Part shown: piece after piece, positions 56,828-64,000 of the stretch | How positions within the stretch are numbered: the first letter of the stretch is position 1 | Layout of the letters: the number at the start of each line of letters is the position of its first letter | Assembly: GCA_039917615.1 (NCBI GenBank) | Contig: JBDSJD010000027.1 | Location: 1 to 64,000, forward strand | Length of the DNA stretch: 64,000 nucleotides | Source: ZC4RG30 sp039917615 | GTDB lineage: Bacteria > Pseudomonadota > Gammaproteobacteria > Steroidobacterales > Steroidobacteraceae | Direction: 5' to 3' | Made by a program: the position numbers and the translations under genes | Notes under the pieces: model-generated | What the model saw: only the letters and a program-made list of their open reading frames with translations | What the model was told of the DNA's origin: nothing | Database searches by the model: none

Positions 56828-56847
56828 GTGTACATATTTGTGTACAC
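56828..56847. promoter_or_regulatory. GTGTAC inverted repeat upstream of prfC
   Basis: GTGTAC at 56828-56833 and GTACAC at 56842-56847 form a 20-base palindrome; the core TGTGTACA also occurs as a direct repeat. It ends 17 bases before the prfC start, just before the ribosome site AAGGA at 56852-56856, so a bound protein could block prfC expression. Confidence 0.4.
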
Positions 56848-56864
56848 GGTTAAGGAATTGATTG

Positions 56865-58457
56865 ATGGGCACCTCTGCAATAGCCGAAGAAATAAGCAAA
56901 AGAAGAACGTTTGCAATCATCTCGCACCCCGACGCCGGCAAGACCACACTGACGGAGAAGCTGCTGCTATTCGGCGGTGCGATCCAGTTGGCAGGCACGG
57001 TGAAGGGACGCAAGGCGGCCCGTCACGCCACTTCCGACTGGATGCGCCTGGAACAGCAACGCGGTATCTCGGTGACTTCATCGGTGATGCAGTTTCCCTT
57101 CAATGGCTGTGTCGTGAATCTGCTTGATACTCCGGGCCACGAGGATTTCTCCGAGGACACCTATCGCACGCTCACCGCCGTGGACTCAGCCCTGATGGTG
57201 ATCGATTGCGCCAAGGGTGTGGAGGAGCGGACCATCCGGCTGATGGAGGTCTGCCGGTTGCGTGCGACTCCAATCATGACCTTCATCAACAAGCTGGACC
57301 GCGAAGGCCGCGCCCCGCTGGACCTGCTGGATGAAATCGAGCGGGTGCTGAAGCTGGATGTAGCGCCGGTGATCTGGCCCATCGGCATGGGGCGCGATCT
57401 GATGGGGACGTATCACCTGACTGAAGACCGCATCTACGTCTATGCGGCAGGCGAGCGTGGCAGGGTGGGTGAGAACCTCTGTATTGAAGGGCTTGGCAGC
57501 GACGCGGCCAGCGAATTTCTCGGCGATCGTGCCGCCGCATTCCGCGAGGAAGTGGAACTGGTGCGCGGCGCAGCCACCGAATTCGATATGCAGGCGTATC
57601 TGGCGGGAAGACAGACACCGGTATTCTTCGGCTCGGCGATCAGCAACTTCGGCGTCGAGGAATTGCTGCGCAGCTTCACGCTGTATTCACCCGCGCCACT
57701 GGCGCGCGCGGCGCGCGAGCGAGTAGTTGAGCCGATCGAGCCGAAACTCACCGGTTTTGTCTTCAAGATCCAGGCGAACATGGATCCGAGCCACCGTGAC
57801 CGCATTGCATTCATGCGGGTATGTTCCGGGCGTTATGCGCCCGGAATGCGTTTCTTCCACCCGCGGCTCGGCAAGGAGGTGCGCGTGGCCGACGCGCTGA
57901 CTTTCATGGCCGGCGACCGTTCGGCAGTGGAAGAGGCTTTTGCAGGCGACATCATCGGCTTGCACAATCACGGCACGATCAATATCGGCGATACCTTCAC
58001 CGAAGGCGAGACGCTGACATTCACGGGTATACCCAATTTCGCGCCGGAGATGTTCCGGCGTGCAGTGCTGAAAGACCCGCTCAAGATGAAGGCGCTTGCC
58101 AAGGGCCTGGGGCAGCTGTGCGAAGAGGGCGCTACACAGCTGTTTCGGCCCCTGCGCAACAACGACCTGATTCTCGGCGCCGTAGGCCAGCTGCAGTTCG
58201 AAGTGGTGGCATTCCGGCTGCAGGACGAATACGGCGTGCAGTGTGCCTTCGAGACCATAGGCGTGCAGACAGCGCGCTGGGTGAACGGCAGTGATGAAAA
58301 AAAGCTGGCCGAGTTCCGCGCCAAGGGCCATGACAATCTCGCAGTCGATCATTCCGGCGCGCTGGTGTATCTGGCGCCATCGCGGGTCAACCTGTCATTG
58401 ACGCTGGAACGCTGGCCGGACCTGCGTTTCAGCGAAACGCGCGAGAGCCAGGCTTGA
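56865..58457 (+). CDS. prfC: Peptide chain release factor 3
   Basis: A 530-residue translational GTPase that recycles RF1/RF2 after termination. G1 is HPDAGKTT, switch II is DTPGHEDFSEDTYR, the NKxD motif is FINKLDREGR. Domain II and the C-terminal domain match RF3 length. The ATG at 56865 has AAGGA 8 bases upstream; a TTG three bases earlier is rejected. The gene begins 214 bases from the divergent Fic gene. Confidence 0.95.
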   Translation: MGTSAIAEEISKRRTFAIISHPDAGKTTLTEKLLLFGGAIQLAGTVKGRKAARHATSDWMRLEQQRGISVTSSVMQFPFNGCVVNLLDTPGHEDFSEDTYRTLTAVDSALMVIDCAKGVEERTIRLMEVCRLRATPIMTFINKLDREGRAPLDLLDEIERVLKLDVAPVIWPIGMGRDLMGTYHLTEDRIYVYAAGERGRVGENLCIEGLGSDAASEFLGDRAAAFREEVELVRGAATEFDMQAYLAGRQTPVFFGSAISNFGVEELLRSFTLYSPAPLARAARERVVEPIEPKLTGFVFKIQANMDPSHRDRIAFMRVCSGRYAPGMRFFHPRLGKEVRVADALTFMAGDRSAVEEAFAGDIIGLHNHGTINIGDTFTEGETLTFTGIPNFAPEMFRRAVLKDPLKMKALAKGLGQLCEEGATQLFRPLRNNDLILGAVGQLQFEVVAFRLQDEYGVQCAFETIGVQTARWVNGSDEKKLAEFRAKGHDNLAVDHSGALVYLAPSRVNLSLTLERWPDLRFSETRESQA

Positions 58458-58470
58458 TGGGGCAGCTGCA

Positions 58471-59739
58471 GTGAGGGCCTGGCTCACCGCACGACCCGCG
58501 TTGTCATGGGCCCTTTATGACTGGGCCAATTCGGCGTTCGCCACCACCGTGATGGCTGCGCTTTTTCCGGTGTTCTTCAGCAAATTCTGGAGTGCCGGCG
58601 TGGATTCCGCGATGACGACCTTCCGCCTGGGCATGGTCAATGCCGCTGCTGGCCTGGCGATTGCACTCATGGCACCTTTGCTTGGCGCGATTGCCGACCG
58701 CGGCGGTCATCGCAAAAGCATGCTGCTGGCATTCAGCCTGCTCGGCATAGGCACGACATTCGCGCTGTATTTCGTCGGTGAAGGGCAATGGGCAGCCGCG
58801 GCGCTGCTGTTTGCGCTCGGCACGCTGGGATTCAACGGCGGCGTGGTTTTCTACGATGCGCTGCTGCTAGACGTTGCGGCACCCCGGGACTATGACCGTA
58901 TCTCCGCGTTCGGATACGCGCTGGGCTATCTGGGGGGCGGCGTGCTGTTCGCCGTCAATGTGTTGATGGTGCTCAAACCAACGCTGTTCGGTCTTGCCGA
59001 TGCAACGGCTGCAATCCGCTGGTCATTCATTACGGTTGCCATCTGGTGGGCCGTATTCCTGCTGCCATTATTGGTGGGTGTGCGGGAAGCCCCGGCGCGA
59101 ACCAGAACGACTTCAGGAAGTGCGATGTCTGCGGCGTGGACCGAGCTTGCCGGCACCGCCCGCTATGTCCGTGGGCGGCCAGCGTTGCTGCATTTCCTGC
59201 TGGCATACTGGCTGTACATCGACGGTGTGAACACCATCATAAAGATGGCGGCGAACTATGGCCTGTCGGTCGGGCTCGCGCCCGCCGATCTGCTGGGCGC
59301 GCTGCTGCTCACGCAGTTTGTTGCGTTTCCTGCTGCGCTCGGCTTCGGCTGGCTGGGTGGCCGAATTGGTGCGCGTGCAGGCGTGTTGCTGGGCCTTGCG
59401 GTCTACGTGCTGATCACGGTCTGGGCGTATTTCCTGAGCACGCCGCTGGAGTTCTATCTCATGGCAGCGGTGCTGGGGCTGGTGCAGGGTGGCGTGCAGA
59501 GCCTGTCACGATCGATGTTCGGGCGACTGGTGCCACATGGCAAGTCGGCGGAGTTCTTTGGCTTCTACAACATGGTCGGCAAGTTCGGCACAGTGCTCGG
59601 GCCGGCGTTGATGGGTGGCGCTGCGCTCGTGTTGGGCAGCACGCGTGCGTCTATTCTGACGCTGTTGCTGCTGTTCGTGGGCGGCGGCGTCCTGCTGTGG
59701 CGCGTGCGATTCGTCGCAGCTGGGACCGCAGCGCGCTGA
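58471..59739 (+). CDS. UMF1/Atg22-family MFS transporter
   Basis: A 422-residue MFS protein with about twelve helices. The N-terminus ALYDWANSAFATTVMAALFP is the UMF1/Atg22 hallmark. Yeast Atg22 releases amino acids from vacuoles; bacterial substrates are unknown. The start is GTG with GGGGC 8 bases upstream, 13 bases after prfC. The last 89 bases overlap the convergent TgpA-like gene, which is unusual. Confidence 0.87.
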   Translation: MRAWLTARPALSWALYDWANSAFATTVMAALFPVFFSKFWSAGVDSAMTTFRLGMVNAAAGLAIALMAPLLGAIADRGGHRKSMLLAFSLLGIGTTFALYFVGEGQWAAAALLFALGTLGFNGGVVFYDALLLDVAAPRDYDRISAFGYALGYLGGGVLFAVNVLMVLKPTLFGLADATAAIRWSFITVAIWWAVFLLPLLVGVREAPARTRTTSGSAMSAAWTELAGTARYVRGRPALLHFLLAYWLYIDGVNTIIKMAANYGLSVGLAPADLLGALLLTQFVAFPAALGFGWLGGRIGARAGVLLGLAVYVLITVWAYFLSTPLEFYLMAAVLGLVQGGVQSLSRSMFGRLVPHGKSAEFFGFYNMVGKFGTVLGPALMGGAALVLGSTRASILTLLLLFVGGGVLLWRVRFVAAGTAAR

Positions 59740-61651
59740 TCGCGGCCTCGCTCTGTTCAGCGCTGCCGAAACGCAGCTGTGCGTATCGACTGGCGAAACT
59801 GCGGATCTCATCGGCCGCTGCCGGCAATTGCACCTCAGCCCGCGCGGCAATCGCGCGCGGGCCGTCATGAGCAGCAATCACGATTCCCCGCGCAGCAAGC
59901 AATCCAAGGAATCGATTCCAGGTTCGTCCGAGCGCATCGGTTGCCTTGGGTCGTGGCCTGCGCGCGGCAATTCCCCACAGAGCCAGACCCCACAGGACTG
60001 CGCCACCGCCGAGCAGCAACACCATGCCGGGATAGTCGATGTGGTCGAGCCCGAGGCGCCGCAGCAGATCCAGCTGTGCGCTGCGATTGAAGTTCACAAC
60101 GCGCTCCTGCCACCAGTTACTGGCCGCATCCCATGAATCCCGCAGGTTGCGCAGCCAGGCGGCATCGCCGAACAGGCTGTTCATCGCGGAGCCGCTCCGC
60201 GACAGCAATTCGCCGGCACCGGGCTGCAATCTCTCCGGTGCTACAACCACAGTGGGATCAACCCGTACCCAGCCTTCACCATCGAGCCAGATTTCGGTCC
60301 AGGCATGGGCCTCCGACTGGCGCACGGCGTAGTAACCGCCCACCGGATTCCAGGTGCCTCCAAGGTATCCGGTCACCACGCGGGCTGGTACGCCAGCCGC
60401 GCGCATCAAGGTGGCATAGGCCGACGCGAAATGACCGCAGAAGCCACGCCGCGTATTGAAGATCAGGTCGTCGATCGAGTCCTGATCAAGCAGTGGTGGT
60501 GTCAGCGTGTATTCAAAACCGGCTGTGCGGAAATAGTCGAGCACCATCATCGAGTACTGCTGGTCAGACGCCGCGCCGGCACGAAGTTCGCGCGCCAGCG
60601 CGATGCTGCGCGGATTGCGCCCTTCCGGAAGCCGCGTGTCGAGCGTGCGGCCGGTGCTCGTCAGTGCACCGTCGAAGCGCGTATGTACGTACGAGACGCC
60701 ATCGTAGGCAATCGGTTCGGTAACCGGGCGGCTGGCCAGCACCTGGCCGTCGAATGTGGTGACGTGCCGCCGTCCCTCGATGGATGCGATGCTGTCGATG
60801 CCAAACAGATAGGCGCGGCCAGTCGGTTCCAGCAGCACGTGATAGCGCAGCGGCGCCGACATGGGCAGTGGTTCCTGTCGCGGCGCGCCGGGACCTCGCT
60901 GGCGTCGCCAGGTGTAGCCATCGAAATCATGCAGCACCGGCCCGCGCCAGTAGCGCTGCGCCATGGTTGGCGCGTCGGCTTCGAAGCGAACGCGCAAGAC
61001 GACGTCTTCCGAAGCGGACAGCTCCGAAATGCTGCCGGGGCTCATCTCGTCTGCAAGACCCGTTTGTGCGCCCCCGTTGGCTGGCATGGACCACAACGCG
61101 CCCTGCATGCGTGGCACCAGTACGAAACACAACGCAGCAAGTGGCAGGGCGAACAGCAACGCGCGCCCTGAATTGGCGAAGGCGCGAAACGCGGAAGTGG
61201 CGGCGCGCGTGCCTCCAGTCGCTGCAATGGTTGCAAGCGCGATCCAGCCGCTGATCAGATACAGCGGTACGCGCAGCAGTGATTGCCGGTCCAGGCACGC
61301 CGCCAGCACCAATATCAGGGACACTGAAGCCAGCACTGCGACATCGCGCAGCGTGCGGGTCTCCAGCAGTTTGGCTGCGCCCATGACCATCAGCAGGGCA
61401 GTTCCGGCCGACAGGCCGCTCAGCGTGGTGAATGAAGCCGCAACGCCGGCAAACAAGGCAAGCGTCAGAAGGATGCGCAATGAGTTTGGCGGCAGTCTCA
61501 ACCGGCCGAGGCTGTGCAGCCAGTACCAGGTCAGCGCAGCCACCGCGACGCCGGTACACCAGAGCGGCGTCCGATCGACATGCAGCAAAACGCCACTGGC
61601 CAAACTTGCCAGCATGATGCGTGTAGGAACCGGTTTCAGCTCACCGCTCAT
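59651..61651 (-). CDS. TgpA-like transglutaminase with DUF3488 membrane domain
   Basis: A 666-residue inner membrane protein. Residues about 1-190 hold several helices (DUF3488), then a periplasmic transglutaminase core with the catalytic Cys in RRGFCGHFASAYATLMRAAG, His in EAHAWTEIWLDGEGW and Asp in RVDPTV. A helix near residue 560 and a C-terminal DUF4129-like cytosolic region complete it. The ATG at 61651 overlaps the DUF58 stop by ATGA. Pseudomonas TgpA is essential, and its crosslinking substrate is unknown. Forms a unit with DUF58 and MoxR. Confidence 0.88.
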   Translation of the reverse strand: MSGELKPVPTRIMLASLASGVLLHVDRTPLWCTGVAVAALTWYWLHSLGRLRLPPNSLRILLTLALFAGVAASFTTLSGLSAGTALLMVMGAAKLLETRTLRDVAVLASVSLILVLAACLDRQSLLRVPLYLISGWIALATIAATGGTRAATSAFRAFANSGRALLFALPLAALCFVLVPRMQGALWSMPANGGAQTGLADEMSPGSISELSASEDVVLRVRFEADAPTMAQRYWRGPVLHDFDGYTWRRQRGPGAPRQEPLPMSAPLRYHVLLEPTGRAYLFGIDSIASIEGRRHVTTFDGQVLASRPVTEPIAYDGVSYVHTRFDGALTSTGRTLDTRLPEGRNPRSIALARELRAGAASDQQYSMMVLDYFRTAGFEYTLTPPLLDQDSIDDLIFNTRRGFCGHFASAYATLMRAAGVPARVVTGYLGGTWNPVGGYYAVRQSEAHAWTEIWLDGEGWVRVDPTVVVAPERLQPGAGELLSRSGSAMNSLFGDAAWLRNLRDSWDAASNWWQERVVNFNRSAQLDLLRRLGLDHIDYPGMVLLLGGGAVLWGLALWGIAARRPRPKATDALGRTWNRFLGLLAARGIVIAAHDGPRAIAARAEVQLPAAADEIRSFASRYAQLRFGSAEQSEAAISALRSQLRRIARATAGRRRPRTAATASE

Positions 61652-62622
61652 GCTGCGGTGCCGCCGCGTGTTGCGTGCAGGGCGAGTCTCTGCAGGCACC
61701 TTTCAAGGTGTTCGGCCCCGGCGCCGGTCAGCGGCGCTGCAGCCGGAAGGCGCAATGTCCAGTGTTCACCACGGGCGGCTGTGTCGACGCACCAGCGGGT
61801 TAGCTGCGAGAGGCGGGCCTCGACATCCAGGTCGCGCAAGGCGGCAAAATCGAAGTCGTGCTTTGCTGTGGCATGGCCTCGATACTCACGCACCAGCAGC
61901 GGTGCACCACGCGCGTAGGCTTTCCATGCGACCTGCCGCGGCGAGTCGCCGTCGCGGAAGTCGCGCAGCCAGGCCAGTTCATCCTGATTGTTGGCCATAG
62001 CCGCCGTGCCACCGGCATCACCGGGCGACTCGGGCACAGCCCTGTCGCCAGCCAGTCGTGGATATACCAGTGTGGCGATATCAAGTGTCAGCCAGGTCCA
62101 GGTGCGGAACAGGCCGAACGGTGCCGTAGATGTCAATTGCAGTGTCGGCGCACGCCAGGGTCCACGGCGTCGGGCTGCAATACGCAAATACACGGCATCG
62201 GCAGCCGGGTCGGTGGCTGGCGTGCCTGGTGTGGTATCGCCATCAGTCGACAGTGTCAGGTCGGCAACAGCACCGCGTGTCGACACTACAATCGATACCG
62301 CGACCTTGTCGCCAGCAAAAGCGGGCACAGCGCTCGCGGACAGCAGTTGCGTGCCTGCCAGATTGCGCTGCGTTTGCACCATTGCAACCAGCGCAAATCC
62401 AGTCAGCCAGAACGTGAACAGCAACGCAAGTCCGTTGCCGTAGTTCATGCCGGCGATGAACATCACCAGGATCAGTATTGCGAAAGTCCAGCCAGCGCGC
62501 GTGGGCAATATGTAGATGCGTCTGGCAGCCAGCGTCAGTGGCAGCGCATCGGCTCCCTGCCGTCGCAGCGCCCAGCTTCTGAGGCGATTGCGGAACCCTG
62601 CGGTCAGCTTGCCTTGCGCCAC
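61648..62622 (-). CDS. DUF58 domain protein
   Basis: A 324-residue protein with two N-terminal helices (GWTFAILILVMFIAGMNYGNGLALLFTFWLTGFALVA-type stretch) and a C-terminal DUF58/vWA-like domain with ELAWLRDFRDGDSPRQVAWKAYAR. The GTG at 62622 follows the MoxR stop by 16 bases with GGAAA upstream. In-frame sequence before it is a shadow of moxR. It links MoxR and TgpA in a conserved trio. Confidence 0.85.
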   Translation of the reverse strand: MAQGKLTAGFRNRLRSWALRRQGADALPLTLAARRIYILPTRAGWTFAILILVMFIAGMNYGNGLALLFTFWLTGFALVAMVQTQRNLAGTQLLSASAVPAFAGDKVAVSIVVSTRGAVADLTLSTDGDTTPGTPATDPAADAVYLRIAARRRGPWRAPTLQLTSTAPFGLFRTWTWLTLDIATLVYPRLAGDRAVPESPGDAGGTAAMANNQDELAWLRDFRDGDSPRQVAWKAYARGAPLLVREYRGHATAKHDFDFAALRDLDVEARLSQLTRWCVDTAARGEHWTLRLPAAAPLTGAGAEHLERCLQRLALHATRGGTAA

Positions 62623-62638
62623 GCGCGTTGTTTCCGGT

Positions 62639-63565
62639 TCAGCGGGGAACGGCGACCGACTCGAGGATCGCGCGCACCAGTCGCTCGCGCTGAACTGGCG
62701 TGCGGTCGGTGGCATTGCGGGGCTCAAGGCGATGCAGGGCGACGGATGCCCAAACGGCCTGCACGTCGTCGGGAAGGACAGCGCTGCGCCCCTCGAGCAG
62801 TGCCCAGGCGCGGGCGGCGCGTACCAGCCCTTGCGCGGCGCGGGGTGAAAGTCCCAGTCGAACGTCATTGCGAGTGCGGGTGCAGGCGACCAGTTGTTGC
62901 ACATAGTCGAGCAGCGGCGGGGCAACGTGCACGCGGGTCACTTCCTGCTGCATCTGCAGCAGTTGTGCGGCAGTCATTGCAGCAGCGGTGCGCGCCAGCA
63001 GGCTGCGGCGGTCGCCCTCGGCCAGCAGCACTCGTTCATGACGCGGGTCCGGATAGCCCAGTTCAATGCGCATCAGGAATCGATCAAGCTGCGACTCGGG
63101 CAACGCATAGGTGCCGAGCTGTTCATGTGGATTCTGGGTGGCAACCACGAAAAACGGGTTGGGGAGGGCATGGGTGATGCCATCGATGCTGACCTGGTGT
63201 TCCTCCATGGCTTCCAGCAGCGCGCTTTGCGTGCGGGGGCTGGCACGATTGACTTCATCCGCCAGCAGCAGCTGGGTGAACACCGGTCCCTGGCGGAATT
63301 CGAACTTTTGTGTGGCCCGGTCGAAGACCGAAACACCGAGGATGTCGGCGGGCAGCAGGTCGCTGGTGAATTGCACCCGCTGCCAGGAAAGTCCCAGCAC
63401 CTGCGCCAATGCGTGGGCCAGCGTCGTCTTGCCGACTCCGGGCACATCCTCGATGAGCAGATGGCCGCGCGCGATCACACAGGACAGGGCCAGCCGCAGC
63501 GCACGACCCTTGCCAAGGATGATGGAATCAAGGGCGGCGAGGGCGGCGGGCAGCGCAGACATCAA
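62639..63565 (-). CDS. MoxR-family AAA+ ATPase
   Basis: A 308-residue AAA_3 ATPase. Walker A is EDVPGVGKTTLAHALA, Walker B LLADEVNRASPRTQ, sensor 1 FFVVATQNPHEQLGTYALPESQLDRF. MoxR ATPases act as chaperones for vWA-type partners, here probably the DUF58 protein encoded next. It lies 13 bases downstream of valS. Confidence 0.93.
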   Translation of the reverse strand: MMSALPAALAALDSIILGKGRALRLALSCVIARGHLLIEDVPGVGKTTLAHALAQVLGLSWQRVQFTSDLLPADILGVSVFDRATQKFEFRQGPVFTQLLLADEVNRASPRTQSALLEAMEEHQVSIDGITHALPNPFFVVATQNPHEQLGTYALPESQLDRFLMRIELGYPDPRHERVLLAEGDRRSLLARTAAAMTAAQLLQMQQEVTRVHVAPPLLDYVQQLVACTRTRNDVRLGLSPRAAQGLVRAARAWALLEGRSAVLPDDVQAVWASVALHRLEPRNATDRTPVQRERLVRAILESVAVPR

Positions 63566-63578
63566 GTCTCCGGGTGCG

Positions 63579-64000
63579 TCAGGAGGGCACCAGACCCTGC
63601 ACGATTTCGATCTGCCGCGCGAGGCTCTCGTTCACTTTTTCGAACTGCGCGATGCGCTCACGCTCGGTTGCCACCACTTCCGGTGGTGCGTGGTTCACAA
63701 AGTTCGGGTTCGTAAGCTTGGCCCGCGCGCGGGTGATCTCCTGCTGGTTCTTCTCCTGCTTGCGCCTGAGCCGCGTGAGTTCCACCGCCGGGTCGATCAA
63801 TCCCAGCATGGGTACGAGCAAGGTCATGTCGCCCACCACCGCAGAAGCACTGGCGGGCGCGGCTTCTCCCGGGGCCAGCAGGCGTATGCCATCAATGCCC
63901 GCCAGTCGGCCCAACAACGCCTCGTAGCGGGCAAACCGTTCAGTGTCGCCCGTTTTGGCACCCTGAGCCAGAGGCGCGAGGCGGCGCGCCGGGCTGATGT
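63579..64000 (-). CDS. valS: Valyl-tRNA synthetase, C-terminal fragment (runs off the window)
   Basis: The last about 140 residues of ValS; the frame is open to the window edge. The C-terminal coiled coil (LIDPAVELTRLRRKQEKNQQEITRARAKLTNPNFVNHAPPEVVATERERI-type sequence) contains NPNFVNHAPPEVV, a ValS hallmark. It ends with LARQIEIVQGLVPS. moxR is downstream. Confidence 0.92.
   Translation of the reverse strand, partial: ISPARRLAPLAQGAKTGDTERFARYEALLGRLAGIDGIRLLAPGEAAPASASAVVGDMTLLVPMLGLIDPAVELTRLRRKQEKNQQEITRARAKLTNPNFVNHAPPEVVATERERIAQFEKVNESLARQIEIVQGLVPS

Noticed and set aside
61648..62925. Longer DUF58 protein starting at 62925
   Set aside because: The first 101 residues lie inside moxR in another frame and read as a shadow (Pro/Arg/Ser-rich). 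The GTG at 62622 gives the family N-terminus.

Overview
The window is about 64 kb of high-G+C bacterial chromosome. It carries a gammaproteobacterial housekeeping backbone: aceE-aceF-lpd with a lipoyl domain on Lpd, metG, proS, prfC, purM-purN, hda, a two-gene PilT/PilU-type ATPase set, rnt, dcd and the 3' end of valS. The mix (GH106 rhamnosidase, xanthomonad-like Rhs core, lipoylated Lpd, HEAT-kinase beside pilT) suggests a Xanthomonadales/Nevskiales/Steroidobacteraceae-type organism. That placement is an inference from gene content and was not tested against a database. No tRNA, rRNA or CRISPR array was recognised.

Layout. 1-2751: four 23-bp-period repeats that look like the end of an IS21-type element, cutting into an rhs gene whose C-terminal tip carries a JAMM/DUF4329-like motif, then two secreted orphan genes. 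2823-8757 (minus): esterase, GH106 alpha-L-rhamnosidase and a PQQ/heme c dehydrogenase. 8793-13115 (minus): HlyD adaptor, LolD-like ATPase and two FtsX permeases. 13366-15117: a membrane pseudokinase with a Calx-beta-like ectodomain. 15156-18412 (minus): RNase T, dihydroorotase, M17 aminopeptidase. 18552-24655: pyruvate dehydrogenase operon, then a DsbA-like oxidoreductase.

25342-33679 is an accessory block. One minus-strand group encodes a Tat-exported aldo/keto reductase and three small exported orphans. Next to it is a nearly complete non-phosphorylative L-rhamnose pathway: an FAH-type diketo-acid hydrolase and an MFS anion transporter on the plus strand, facing an SDR dehydrogenase, L-rhamnonate dehydratase and a Tat-exported lactonase-family amidohydrolase on the minus strand. 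Together with the exported GH106 and the periplasmic quinoprotein 20 kb away, this suggests that rhamnosides are cleaved and rhamnose oxidised outside the cytoplasm, rhamnonate is imported, and it is split to pyruvate and lactate inside.

33977-36913: a NatAB-type ABC exporter and a YjdF-like membrane protein. 36910-44574 (minus): DUF1841, nth, metG, PilU-like and PilT ATPases, and a HEAT-repeat/Ser-Thr kinase. 44712-55112: mrp, dcd, DUF3108, purN-purM, pgsA-like, hda, wrbA-like, lytic transglycosylase, proS, pssA, type-4 UDG and rimI.

55127-56650 is a probable inserted defence or toxin-antitoxin-like gene, an AbiEi-like winged-helix domain fused to a class II Fic domain, with four iterated operator-like repeats in its promoter. 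It is followed by prfC, a UMF1-family transporter, the MoxR-DUF58-TgpA trio and the end of valS. The strongest candidates for new biology are the AbiEi-Fic fusion with its repeats, the split periplasmic/cytoplasmic rhamnose pathway, the HEAT-kinase beside the pilus retraction ATPases, and the pseudokinase-Calx-beta protein.
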